A stretch of DNA of 28,478 nt from the NCBI GenBank assembly GCA_900660155.1, contig CABFPE010000492.1, positions 402,216-430,693 on the forward strand, in the 5' to 3' direction. This document shows, in pieces, positions 1 to 10,122 of the stretch. Below the pieces are notes generated by a model. The model made no database searches. It had not been told where the DNA came from and saw nothing but the letters and a program-made list of their open reading frames with translations. The translations under genes were made by a program, and so were the position numbers. Origin of the DNA: Hofstenia miamia. Its lineage: Eukaryota > Xenacoelomorpha > Acoela > Hofsteniidae. The stretch's first letter is position 1. Every line of letters starts with the position of its first letter.

Positions 1-42
1 CAACAAATAAAGTTTAATATATCTCATAATAACTGCAGTAGT

Positions 43-1142
43 GTAGCATTATTAGATTTAAGTAAGGCATTCAATTCAATGAATTTTGATATTTTGCAAG
101 ACAAGCTTATAAATTATAATTTTTGTGCTAACTCAATTAATTTAATCATGAACTTCTTAAAAAATAGACAGCAGCGTGTAATATTAAACTGTAAAAAATC
201 AAGCTGTGTTACAACTGACCGTGGGGTACCCCAAGGCACTGTACTTGGCTCTATTTTATTTGCAATTTTTGTAAATTTTGTAATAAAAAACATGTTAAAA
301 ACAGCAACATTTACAAATATGCCGACGACACATGCCTAATAAGTACCGCAAAAAATGCTTTTGATGCTACAAAAAATCTTCAAACAGATGTAGAAAAATT
401 AAACAATTATTTTACAAAAAATCAACTAAAACTAAATAGTGACAAAACTCAATTTATATTTTATATTTTTTTCACCGAAAGCACAAAGAAATCTAATAAG
501 TGATATAGAACTAAAGATAAATAATAAGCCAATGAATCAAAGTGATTTAGTCAGCTATTTAGGAGTGGAGATAGATAATGAATTAAAATTTGAAAAATTT
601 CTACTGCATAAGATTCAAAAAATGACTGCATGCATTAGATATCTTTATCACTTACGCAGTGTAATATCAAGCAATTATCATAAACAACTGATACATGCTT
701 TCTGTTTGTCTCATTTTCAATACTGTTCTTTTCTTTTAACTAACCTAAATTCGAAACATCGTATGCTTCTATCAAAGACATTTAATTGGTGTATAAAAAC
801 TCTAANNAAAATGATTGCAGCCATTAGAATCATTATCACTTACGCAATGTAATATCAAGCAATTATCATAAACAACTGATACATGCTTTCTGTTTGTCTC
901 ATTTTCAATACTGTTCTTTTCTTTTAACTAACCTAAATTCGAAACATCGTATGCTTCTATCAAAGATATTTAATTGGTGTATAAAAACTCTAAGCTTTGC
1001 ACAAAAGCATGATGAAGCATCAGTATATCGTAATAAATATAAAATATCTCCGTTCTACATATGCTATCTATCTTATTTAAATTCAAATCTCTTAATGACT
1101 ATTAAATTAAATGAGCTACCGCGAAAATTTCTATTTAGATAA
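43..1142 (+). pseudogene. LINE reverse transcriptase remnant (copy A)
   Basis: The conceptual protein would copy LINE RNA at a nicked target site. Seen directly: block A LLDLSKAFNSMNFDIL at about 49-96, then GVPQGTVLGSILFAIFV at about 220-275, then a frame change, YADDT at 318-332, and after another frame change the post-RT segment SDLVSYLGVEIDNELKF at about 541-591. The tail resumes after the N gap with WCIKTLSFAQKHDEASVYRNK and stops at 1140-1142. The catalytic aspartates (DLSKAF and YADD) are all present but lie in two frames, so this copy cannot make an intact enzyme. The YLGVEID and HFQYCSFLL segments match the usual C-terminal extension of Jockey-group RTs. Confidence 0.85.
619..993 (+). 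repeat. 187-bp direct duplication around a 2-N gap
   Basis: Bases 619-805 and 808-993 are near-identical copies and are separated only by NN at 806-807. The first copy ends exactly at the gap, and the second carries on into unique LINE sequence. A few substitutions and one indel separate them near their start. This is the pattern left when two overlapping contigs or haplotypes are joined end to end without merging. A genuine tandem duplication in the LINE is possible but less likely, given the exact coincidence with the gap. Confidence 0.85.
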
Positions 1143-1469
1143 AAATTCTAATGGCTTTCATTATATATCAATTAAATTGTGGAATAATTTAGATTATGAA
1201 ACGCGAATGGAAAAAACAATTTAGAAAAAAATTGAAGCAGCTTCTTAGAATAAAACAATATACATTAGGGGACGATAATGCACTTAATGCATTCGAAACA
1301 TACATCCAACATTGAGCACCTACACAAACATTGATAATATTATTATATATTGTACATATTAATTTGTAGTTAATTATTTGTTTATATTTTATTTTTCTTT
1401 TTTCATGTGTTAGTTTGTAGAATTTTGTATACATTGAGCAATAAATTTTCTTTGACTCTTATTATGTGT

Positions 1470-2483
1470 GCTATTGTTGAGACCGGTCGGGTCTCGAGCT
1501 CGCTCTCAAAAGCGATGCAACAGGATTTGTTTAGCGGCGTAACGTCCCTGTATGCGGCAATTACTTTGATTCAAGGTAAAAAGAAAACGCCACTCCACCA
1601 AAAGTTCGCTAAACTGGACAAAGAACATGCAGCTGAAACACTTCTTTTTCTCTTCAAGAATTCTTTGCTTTCAGTATCTCAATTTCTGCTCGAATGTCAA
1701 AATAAAGCACCACTTTCCTCTACTGAATCCTTCGTTTCAAAATCTCAGCCATTCACAAACACTCATTCCCAAGGATGCAACCAACACCAAAGAAGCAACC
1801 GCCAAAATCGAAATCGAATTCGCGAATAAAACAAAAAAACCCAGAAGTACAGCACTTATCATTGGAAGTAGCATATTATAACGCGCACGTTCATATCGTC
1901 TCCTTCACAATCATCTGACACCAATAACTTCTTAGCCGGGAAGCAACACCACTGAACTCACACGGAAAATATCGCTCTACTCAAAAATACACGTAAATAC
2001 ACTGGCTTAATCGACGCATTGAAAGGTAACACAGCGAATTTCAAATCAAATCCTAAAATGCTGCAATCCACAAGAAATTCAACCCCAGTTGGATATTTTT
2101 CTTTGAAATCATGTCTGCGCTGATCACAACCTCTTCAAATTTCGAAATGAAATAATGCAATCGCATCATGCACAATCTCGCCAAAAGAAATTTCACTGTA
2201 ATTCCAGTTTTCGAAAAGTTTCTGCTCTCTCCACGCATTATTGATCCTTCTCTTGCTTGGGCCGGTATCCATCTCTCCAACAAAGCACTCACATTTCATT
2301 AGCTATTTAGGGAAATTTTTATCTAATTCACGCTACGCATTTCGCCCTACAATATATAATTATTTATTTGCTTCTCAACCCGGACATTTCATACGCAAAC
2401 GTTGCATCTACTTACTTTCGTACCCGCCATCATCTTCTCCCTACGCCTCAGCGCAACGTCGCTCAATCTCCTACTCTATCTAA
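1470..2483 (+). pseudogene. LINE ORF1 remnant with SGNH esterase-like domain
   Basis: Some CR1/L2-group LINEs encode an ORF1 with an SGNH (GDSL-type) esterase fold. Seen here: an open stretch at about 1470-1829 rich in K, S, Q and N. A second frame then gives ALIIGSSIL at 1852-1878, which fits block I with its serine, followed by a stop. Near the end, AWAGIHLSNKAL at about 2258-2293 fits the final histidine block (DGIHLS-like, with the usual Asp replaced by Ala). The frame then shifts to SYLGKFLSNSRYAFRP and stops at 2481-2483. Several stops and frameshifts make it non-functional. The SGNH assignment rests on two short motifs in the right order and spacing, so it is a reasoned inference. Confidence 0.6.
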
Positions 2484-2679
2484 GATCAATGAACTTATTC
2501 AAGTGCAGTTTTTGTTATACTATAATTATTTTTACTATATTAATTAAAGAGCAGCGAATTCATAAACATTTGTTCCAATAAATATAAAACCTATATATTT
2601 GAATCATTTAGTGATCACAATCTTTGCGTATATGTTAGTAACAATAATTTGAAATCTAAATATTGGAAACTTATTTATT

Positions 2680-4979
2680 TTAGGGATTTCAGCAATTTCA
2701 ATGAGCAAAAATTTATAAAGTTGTTGAAGAATGTTGCTTTTGATCTTACCTACGTTTTTAATGAGGCTGATACAATGCTAAAATTTATTAAGCGTGAAAT
2801 CATCAAAGCCTTATAAAAAGTCGCACCGCTGCGAACCAAATTAATTAGCACTAAATTAATGCCGGTGATTAACCAACCCCACGATTCCGACTCAATTAAA
2901 GAACAAGTAATTAAAAGAATATATTCTTTGAACTTGCGAAATCGAATCCTATTAATCTTAATTGGACTAATTATGACAAGGCTAAGCAATTAATCAAACG
3001 GAGCCGCAAATCACGTTACGAATCTAAAGTAAAGGATTACTTCAAACGACTAAATAACTCTAGCCAAAAATTGAATTTTCTTAATAAAAGCATTGGGAGA
3101 TTCAAAGCAACAAATATTAGTATTGAAGCAATTAAATATGAAAATAAGACATACAAGAACAAGAAGGATATCACAAATATTTTAAACAAAAATGTTGAAA
3201 ATATGGGTAAATTCAATTTTGAATGTGAAGAAAATAGGAAATTTTCAACCCAACAACCCAGAATTACAAAGAAGCTTTTTCATTTCAACTTAATTTCTTA
3301 TTATGAGGTTAAAAATGTTGTAAATATCCTAGATGATGATAAATTTTGTGGTTCCAGTAACCTACAGTATTTGATAATTAATAAATATTCTTACATTTTT
3401 GGGGAATACCTGCTTGTAGCATTTAATTAAATTATTATAAATAATGATTTTCCGATTCTTTTAAGACAATCGGATATTTCTCTGATATTTAAAAAGGAAG
3501 ACCCGCTAGATCCCATGAACTATCGACCAATTAACATAACACACCCTTTCTCAAAAATATTTGAAAAGCTTTTAGCTGCACGAATGTACAAGTTTATTAA
3601 TGACAATCAAATTTTATCAATAATCAATTTGGATTACGATCTAAATTCAACACTTTTGATGTGATTTTATCAATCACAGAAAAAATTAAATTAAATTAAA
3701 ATCAAAATTTGTTCACAGCGGTAGCTTTACTTGATTTAAGTAAAGCATTTAACTCAATGAATTTCGATATTTTAAAAGAAAAATTAAGGCGACAAGGTTT
3801 TACTATTAATGCAATAAATTTTATAATAAGTTTGGTAAGCAATCGCAAACAACGAATAAAAATTGAAATTTTCTCAGAATATACTATTACAAATTTAGGT
3901 GTACCCCAGGGAACTGTACTAGGCCCCATTCTATTTGCATTATACGTCAATGATATTTCAAAATCCTTGGAAAACAGAACTATTTATCAATACGCAGATG
4001 ATACTTGCATATTACGAACCTAAAATCCCTTTGAGGCAACCAACATATTTCAATTGTAATAAACTAAAAATTTATTCTGACAAAACTCTAATTATCATTT
4101 TTCATCCAAAGAACAAAGAAAGTTTACTGAAAATATTAATATTAATGTTTGTGATACTGAAATTATTCAAAACACATGTGTAAATTACCTTGGTGTACTA
4201 ATAGACAATAACTTAAAATTAGATAATTTTCTTTCCTAAAAATTATAAAAGATGGAATTTGGAGTCAAATGTTTGTACAAATTCGCGTCATGTTAGGAAG
4301 CACGTTTCATGTAGAACCAATTCATTCACTTGTGTTGAGTCAATTTAATTACTGTGCATTTCTCCTTCAAAATATAATATCGCAAAAACGTTCATCAGTA
4401 TAAAAAATTTTTAACTGGTCATTTAGAACACTGAATTATATTGAAAAGCATATCTATTGCGCAATTAAGATCATCATATGATATCTTCCCAGTAAACATA
4501 GAACAGTCGTAACGACGTCGCTGAACGACATAATACGGCACTAAAACGACATTACAAAACAACGTCTTTTCACAATAAAACGACAAAATATCAATAAAAA
4601 TGCAGTTTTTAAAAAATTTATCTTCAAATTGTCATAATACTAAAATTCTTCTTATTTTTAAATATTTTTTGCTAGACCGAATTATACACCGCCACTAATC
4701 CGCACTATAAACGCCATTCAAACAATTCAACGCCTATTAAACGCCAATACACCACAAAAACGACGTCGTTACAACAGTTCTATGTTTACTGGGTTAGCCC
4801 CGAGTTACTTTATTCAGTATCAATATCTATGTATGATTCATAAATTTATTCATGAATTAAGTTCACTAAGTTTTCTCAATAATTACATTACAATCAAAAA
4901 AAGGATTAAAACATTTTTAGTGTCAATAAGCGTCAAGATGCAATTTCCTTCAGATGTTCAATATTATGGAATTAATTAA
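2680..4979 (+). pseudogene. LINE reverse transcriptase remnant (copy B)
   Basis: A decayed LINE ORF2 without its endonuclease. The order is as expected: a pre-RT basic region with the stretch 3071-3430 open; IFKKEDPLDPMNYRPI at about 3485-3532 (the usual fingers motif) followed by KIFEKLLAARMYKF; block A LLDLSKAFNSMNFDIL at about 3727-3774; GVPQGTVLGPILFALYV at about 3898-3948; and YADD at about 3990-4001. The stop TAA follows soon after, at 4021. The C-terminal part is in pieces: VNYLGVLIDNNLKL at about 4180-4220, then after the MITE LAPSYFIQYQYLCMIHKF. Stops at 3428, 3662 and 4021 and several frameshifts make it a pseudogene, although both YADD aspartates and the block A aspartate remain. 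Confidence 0.85.
4488..4793 (+). mobile_element. 306-bp MITE with 33-bp terminal inverted repeats
   Basis: Left end CCCAGTAAACATAGAAC... (4488-4520) and right end ...GTTCTATGTTTACTGGG (4761-4793) are inverted repeats of 33 bp with two mismatches, both continuing into GTAACGACGTCG. The element interrupts the RT pseudogene of copy B, whose reading can be followed on both sides. The flanks share only TT (4486-4487 and 4794-4795), so any target duplication is 2 bp or has decayed. There is no coding capacity. Inside, about ten copies of a CGNCANTA-like motif all read in the + direction. The superfamily could not be assigned. Confidence 0.85.
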
Positions 4980-4994
4980 GTATCGATATAAAAT

Positions 4995-5580
4995 GTAAGA
5001 ATAAAATGTAGGAAATTGGCCTCTGGAATTCAGTATCTATATCATTTGCCAATGTAGGACAGACATTTCAAAAACAAATTCTTAATGCTTTTGTCCTAAG
5101 TAAATTTAATTATTGTTATTTATTACAAAATATCACATCAAGCAATTGTTTATTGGCAAAATATTCAATTGTGCATTAAGAGTTTTGAATTATATCGATA
5201 AGCATAAGTCAGTGAGTAATTTAATGAAAAAGGGCAATGTTCTTGCACCACTGTACTTAAATCAAAACCCTTGCATTTCTTAAGCAATTATATTAAAACC
5301 AGTGAGAGAAATCACAAGTTACATAGTAGTATTAATCGTCCAGATTCATTTTCTTTTAAAGCTTCTAAATTATGGAATGATTTAAGTCCCAAAATATAAA
5401 TGGCACAAAATTAAAGAACTTTTATTGTTTAAACAATCCCTGTATGCTCTTTAAATAATAGTGCATATTTATCAGTTTGTAATTATATATGTATAGTTGT
5501 TTGTAGTATTGTTTCTTTTATTTTTTGTTTTTGTTTTTTATTTATCTTGCAATAAATTTGCTTTGGCTCTTAATAATATT
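4995..5580 (+). mobile_element. LINE copy C, 5'-truncated 3' end
   Basis: After the RT tail of copy B, the sequence returns to an earlier part of the same ORF: GIQYLYHL at about 5020-5045 (compare IRYLYHL in copy A at about 631-654), then a segment equal to HFQYCSFLL (KFNYCYLLLQNI), and later FKASKLWNDL at about 5356-5385. It finishes with a T-rich 3' UTR and AATAAA at 5551 followed by TTTGCTTTGGCTCTTA, the family 3' end. It is either a 5'-truncated insertion or a recombination product that replaced the end of copy B, which lacks its own 3' UTR. Stops throughout. Confidence 0.65.
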
Positions 5581-6060
5581 AAAAGACTTTATTATGCCGG
5601 TAACGGCAAGTAATACAAATGAATAAAAATCAAGTTTTTCGGCTACGAGTAAATAATGAAGGACTTTATTGGCCGCTAAAGGCAAAACACTACAAAAATA
5701 TAAAAACAAACGTCAAGTGTTGCGGCAGCGAGGGCAGTCACAGGAGATAAAGTAGTAGCAGATGGAAGAGTAGGCAAACTTGGAGAAAGGCTCAGCAAAG
5801 AGGAAAGCCATCAAAGATTTCTTGAAGTTCAGTGGCGGGGAAAGGAAATCAACCGCTGTTGGAGGATTGAGAGTCAAGACGTAATTAACAGCAGTAACAA
5901 GCACGATTGAAAAACGAGGGAAGGGTGCTATGTTTCTTGGGATGACGAATGGAGAAAGTGACGAACATCATCAGAGCGAGTGAAGCGGGAATTAGAGAAC
6001 TTTAATATCAAAAGGATCAAGGTCCAATTTGCGAGTGAGCAAAAGATTGATCAATAGTTT
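5581..6060 (-). mobile_element. Probable 3' end of another LINE, minus strand
   Basis: This stretch is richer in G and C than its surroundings. On the minus strand it reads as pieces of an RT C-terminal tail: RFTRSDDVRHFLHSSSQET at about 5930-5985, then an open 63-codon stretch at 5713-5904 ending CDCPRCRNT and a stop. Beyond the stop, AATAAAGT occurs twice on the minus strand, each after a GCC...GGC-type motif, as expected near retrotransposon 3' ends. The DVRHF segment resembles the conserved tail of Jockey/I-type RTs; this is family recall and not proof. No RT core is present, so the element is strongly 5'-truncated. Confidence 0.4.
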
Positions 6061-8466
6061 GTTCTATATTTTAATTAACAAATTTACAGGTTCTGCATGA
6101 TCCTTGACAACAAGCAAATTTTCAGCTGTGAACAATTAGAGACTTGTATGTGAAAAAATTTAACTATTTTCTCTATTAAAGTTGAATGATTGTCGTTTGA
6201 AACTGGACCCACCATCATCAAAACCAAGTTATAACCTATTAATTGTCTGCCTTTTAGTATCCAGCAATATTACATTATCAAATAAGGATAACACAACTAA
6301 ATCTTCATCAGATATGGTGAAGAAGCTTTGTTTATATCTTTCAATATTTATTATTTACATTATATAAATTTTTAGTAATTGCAAGTACTAGGAACCTCGA
6401 CTGAACCTGTGGCCTTGTTTCGGGCTTTAACTAGATGCACCGAATATACAAAAATTCCTAAGTTTTCTAATGTTCTTTTATATTGTTTTTAAACAGCCAT
6501 ATCTTTTAGTAAGTTGATAAGTTTGTTTACGATGAAATTTTCCTGTTCCCATAAAATGTGCACCTTTTGGTGGAACTCAACCAGAGAATAATGAGAAGGT
6601 TCCGCATCCCACGAAAATCTTCCGTGCATTAGAATGTGAAATATTAGATAAAACGAAAAGCAAATTCACAAAATCGTTTCCTTTCGAATTTGTACAGGAA
6701 TTTTTTCTATTTCATATTAGACATAATTCTCTTGAATACAAGAAAAGTTGAGCATCATTAAGACTTTCTGAGCCATCATTACCAGCCAATTTTTTTGCTG
6801 GCATAGTGGACCAATATCAAATGAGTTATAACATATTTGCAAACATCTCTTATGTAGTGATTAGCTTTTCAAGACGAAGACTTTTCCTGGAGCAGGTAAG
6901 ATGTGTATAAGAGACACATGGTATGCATTGGCCTTACAGAAAACTTTGCTTGCTTTCCAAAAAAATACTAACTTCAAACATGTTCAGACTGTAAGGCTAC
7001 TGATGCAAGCACTATCAGCAACTGAACTAGGAGAAGTTTCCTTTTTCACAAATTTATATACAACGGCACACTAATTTTTTGTTTAACAAATTAGAAACAA
7101 ATTTCTTCCTTTGAGCAAATAATCTTGAAAAAGTCATTTTATGCTTTTAAGAGTTTTTCATAATATTCAAAGCATGAGCTTAAAGGTACTTTTACCAAAG
7201 CAGCATGCATTTTGCGCTATTTGTCGACTGCATAATTATCTAATGAATTTCAAGCTATGTTTATAAATGTCTAGTTATAACTATTCATTACGAAGCATGT
7301 GCAATTATTGCTGATGATAAGGGCCATTTCTTTTATGTAATTTGCCTCCATTTAATTCAAAAATGCGATGGTTTTCATAAGGATATCAGGCTCTTTAAAG
7401 TTAAAAAATATTAATTTATTTGCCAATTATTTTTGCAGTTGTGTACTAGGTCTTAAATTGTTTAACATCAAATTTATTATTTTTAGCAGGTTAATTTTAT
7501 AAACTCATTTTTCAAGAAATTCACTCAGCATTTTTCTCAGATGATACCCATTGAAAATACCAATATTTACGCCTCTGATTTAGAGTCAACTACAGCTTTC
7601 TTATTCAAACACAATTTACTGATTGTGTATGACATAGGAATGTTGTTTTTTCTAAATTGCTTTTCTTCTGTGTAAGATGGAATAAAATGACACACTAAGT
7701 GAGATATTTATTGCATTATATCAATTTTATAAAAAATTAAGTTATTTTGAACCTTGCCCTTGATGTGGGATATCTAGATTTGTATTATTCTTCGTTTAGT
7801 TGTTCATTTCAATTGTACACAAAATGGACATTTTTCCATTCATTCCTAAATGCCGTAAAATATTCAATCCGCCCTGATGTACATGGTAATTGCAATAATT
7901 ATTTGAACGAAAAGTATTTCCAATTTGTGTTAATTTCTTTAAAAGAAATTAATGTTTTATAAATAATTTAATTCTTATTCATTAATTTAATTAATTTCTT
8001 AGTTTTTTAATTACGAATACTGAAAATACTTAGGTTTTGACTGTTCTGACTGTTAACATGGTGTGATTTCATAATCAAATGCGCCTATTAACCACTAGCC
8101 ATGGATTTTATTTGTGATAAAGAATGAAAAATCATGAACATAGGGAAACATTTTTTAAAATATCTTTACAATAACTATATATCCTGAATGATATTTTTAA
8201 TGAAAATATGTATTTTACCATTTTTAAACTCAAGAAATTCATTTTTTGATGTCAAAATGTTAGTAAAATACCGATTTCTGTAAATGAAGTTAGCTTGAAA
8301 ATGTTTATCACGTTTTTCCAATAGTCCAGCTTTTGAGAATATTTTGGGTTTTTTCAAAACAATTTTTTTTTGATAAAACAAACCATGGTATAGTACTATG
8401 GTTTCACCAAGTTTGGTGACTTCTCATATTTTCCTCTATCTTTGATAAACACCTTCGGGTTTCACC
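6061..8466. other. AT-rich non-coding stretch, no gene recognised
   Basis: About 2.4 kb of AT-rich sequence with frequent stops in all frames. Short open stretches at 6182-6367 and 7747-7962 have no recognisable domain and look like chance. The one distinct item is the 18-base match to a sequencing adapter at 6899-6916. Confidence 0.6.
6899..6916 (+). other. Tn5/Nextera mosaic-end sequence (likely artefact)
   Basis: The bases AGATGTGTATAAGAGACA equal the first 18 of the 19-base Tn5 mosaic end used in tagmentation libraries; the next base is C where the adapter has G. A chance match of 18 bases in a window this size is very unlikely. It is most simply residual adapter or a chimeric read built into the assembly, which makes the join between the left and right flanks suspect. 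Confidence 0.8.
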
Positions 8467-8472
8467 AATATA

Positions 8473-8505
<33 letters not shown>
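8467..8505. repeat. (TA)n microsatellite
   Basis: Nearly pure TA dinucleotide repeat with one TT interruption near 8479-8480. Confidence 0.95.
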
Positions 8506-8543
8506 AGCTAGTGGTGCTATTTGATTAAACATTACAAACAGCA

Positions 8544-8593
8544 GCCTTTCTTCCTTTGAGACCCCCGGAGGGGTGGATCAAGTGAAGAAAGGC
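8544..8593. other. Strong compound hairpin
   Basis: A 10-bp perfect inverted repeat (GCCTTTCTTC at 8544-8553, GAAGAAAGGC at 8584-8593) encloses further pairing: CTTtGA with TCAAG, and an inner stem ACCCC/GGGGT (8561-8565 and 8570-8574) with the loop CGGA. The fold is clear and unusually GC-rich for this region. It may be an RNA structure in a retroelement UTR or a small-RNA precursor; neither is shown. Confidence 0.55.
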
Positions 8594-8643
8594 AATCGAA
8601 AACCAAATTCCACAAATCTTTCCCTATCCTATCCCAAGAACCT

Positions 8644-8662
8644 CAACATCATTGTGATGTTG
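8644..8662. other. Short perfect hairpin CAACATCA-TTG-TGATGTTG
   Basis: Eight-base perfect arms (8644-8651 and 8655-8662) around a three-base loop, 50 bases after the larger hairpin. The pair could be parts of one structured UTR. Confidence 0.5.
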
Positions 8663-8799
8663 TACCACTATTAAAATTCACTTTCTAACTTAAATCAATA
8701 TATTTGAAAAATTTTTACTTATTTAAATTCATGCATATATTTTCATCTACACAATATGGTTTTCTGCTGAGTTTAGCGCATGTAATGAAAAAAAAGTTG

Positions 8800-9060
8800 T
8801 CTCAATTGCTGAAAAATTCTCCTCAAATAAAGATAGTTCTATAATATTTTTAGACTTGATAAAGCTTTTAAATCCGTGAACTTTGAATTCTGAAAATTAC
8901 AGATTTCACAGAAATGCATCTTCTTCTACAGAAGAGAATGCGCTGTGTACTAATTTATACATCATCTGAATTTTTAGGACTAATCGCAGAGCACAGGATT
9001 GGTTGCGATTTTATTTGCAATATAGATTAATGACATAATTTACCCTTGAACACCAATACA
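8800..9060 (+). pseudogene. Degraded LINE RT fragment
   Basis: Two RT blocks survive in different frames. SSIIFLDL (8835-8858), followed after a one-base shift by KAFKSVNFEF and a stop, matches block A (LDLSKAFDSVNF). VAILFAI-stop-INDIIYP at about 9002-9046 matches the segment after GVPQG (GPLLFAIYINDI). The distance between them is shorter than in intact RTs, so there is internal deletion. This is an old fragment, probably of the same broad LINE group as copies A and B, with no detectable ends. Confidence 0.6.
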
Positions 9061-9800
9061 AATAATGACGTTGACGCCCATGTGGGTCGATTTGACCCAT
9101 GAGTGAATTGTTGAATATGAATGCATTTAAATAAGTTTACCTATGGATGCACACATTGATTTCATATTTATCATGATCTCCACTTACAAATTACTAATCC
9201 CCACGCCATGTTGTCATGGGAAATTAGGTTCTGCAATATTCTAATCACAAAGCCAGTATGTCAATTTTGAGAATTGATTATTTTGATTTACGTAAGTCGC
9301 GTGACTGCGAGTGAGAACCTGAATTTTATTATAGACAGGATTTTTGAATACTCGGAATAGTAGAAACTCTTGAAATCAAATGAGATCGCAAACTTTATCT
9401 ACGCTTTAATCTGGTTGCAAAACGTAATAGACGTGGAACTTCAAAATTTCTCCAATTGCCAATATATTTAATATGTGAGAACAGACTCTTTCACTACCTT
9501 TCATTTTTGTAACAGTTGATGGAACCGTAGTTCCACTCCATGGCCGATGCAGTTTTCACCACTACTTGCCATCAAAGCCTACTTGTAAATATGGGTTAAA
9601 ATTATGGACTCTTTCTGATGCTTGTACAGGATACTGTCTTCAGGAACGGCTTACCTGCGAATCGATCCTGAAACCAGGAACATGCGTGCTATTGGCTTAG
9701 GAAAGAAGGTTTAAAATTAATTATTCTATTAAAAAGATACAGAAAATGTCTTTTGGTGGCCGATATTTATATAATCTAAGAAATATTTAGGTCTAGATTA
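9061..9800. other. Non-coding; possible TIR-element left end
   Basis: No gene seen. Near 9075-9099 the sequence CGCCCATGTGGGTC is followed by a short spacer and GACCCATG, a small palindrome. GACCCAGGACGTG at 10138-10150 is an imperfect inverted match to the left part, so 9072-10152 may be an old element with GGGTC/GACCC ends. The rest has no recognised content. Confidence 0.3.
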
Positions 9801-10122
9801 CAGTCGACCTCGATACAGCGTGCCCCTCGGGAATTTAATCTAATAATAAAAGATTAAATGGTAGACAACCATTAGTCAACGATGAAAGTAATCTATAATT
9901 GAAGTTTGTCTCTTTGCCTGTAGTACATGGCGATGAATGTTGTTGAATATTGTATCCGCGGCGCGATCACTATCTTTTGTGCCATTTCCGAGAAAATATC
10001 AATTCCATACCTACGCTGCATCGAGATGGATTAACCATTGCACACGGAACCACAATTTCGTCTACCTAATGCAGACTTTTAGGTTTTAACGAAGTTACGC
10101 TGTATCGAGTAGCCTTTACTAG
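9801..10122. mobile_element. pogo/Tigger-like MITE remnant
   Basis: The left end, TA followed by CAGTCGACCTCGATACAGCG at 9801-9820, has the look of a Tc1/mariner-pogo terminal repeat. The exact inverse of 13 bases (CTCGATACAGCGT at 9809-9821; ACGCTGTATCGAG at 10097-10109) occurs about 290 bp away, followed by a decayed CTAGTA end. A third near-copy (ACGCTGCATCGAG) sits at 10013-10025. TA flanks both outer ends. There is no transposase. The superfamily assignment is inferred from the terminal bases. Confidence 0.5.

Larger units (their letters stand above)
1..1461 (+). mobile_element. LINE copy A, CR1/L2-like, 3' part, decayed
   Basis: This is the 3' portion of a non-LTR retrotransposon that runs in from before the window. 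It carries the finger-palm, YADD and post-RT regions of a reverse transcriptase and ends with a short 3' UTR. The end is AATAAA at 1440 followed by TTTTCTTTGACTCTTA. The same terminal motif closes copy C near 5551-5571, so the two belong to one family group. The reading frame changes at about 285-300 and about 460, and a 2-base N gap with a flanking duplication lies inside. A family name finer than CR1/L2-like (Jockey group) is an inference from motif style. Confidence 0.85.
1467..4990 (+). mobile_element. LINE copy B, CR1/L2-like, near full span, decayed
   Basis: A second LINE lies head-to-tail with copy A. It has an ORF1-like region (about 1470-2483) with SGNH-hydrolase traces, then a short non-coding stretch, a pre-RT segment (about 2680-3430) and a reverse transcriptase (about 3484-4979). 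No endonuclease domain is recognisable between ORF1 and the pre-RT region, so that part seems deleted. A 306-bp MITE splits the 3' half of the RT. Its RT block (LLDLSKAFNSMNFDIL) matches copy A closely, but the following residues differ, so the two are related subfamilies rather than recent duplicates. Confidence 0.75.

Noticed and set aside
1..5580. Three LINE copies as one long tandem gene or array with a function
   Set aside because: Each piece is a decayed fragment with its own family-type end. Ordinary repeated insertion or recombination explains the layout.
5713..5904. Open stretch on the minus strand as an independent gene with a CDCPRC motif
   Set aside because: It lacks homology I can name, and the flanking sequence reads as a LINE tail with AATAAAGT ends. 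It was folded into the LINE 3' end instead.
6182..6367. Short plus-strand open frame
   Set aside because: Ordinary length for AT-rich chance, no domain, and no supporting splice or promoter signals.
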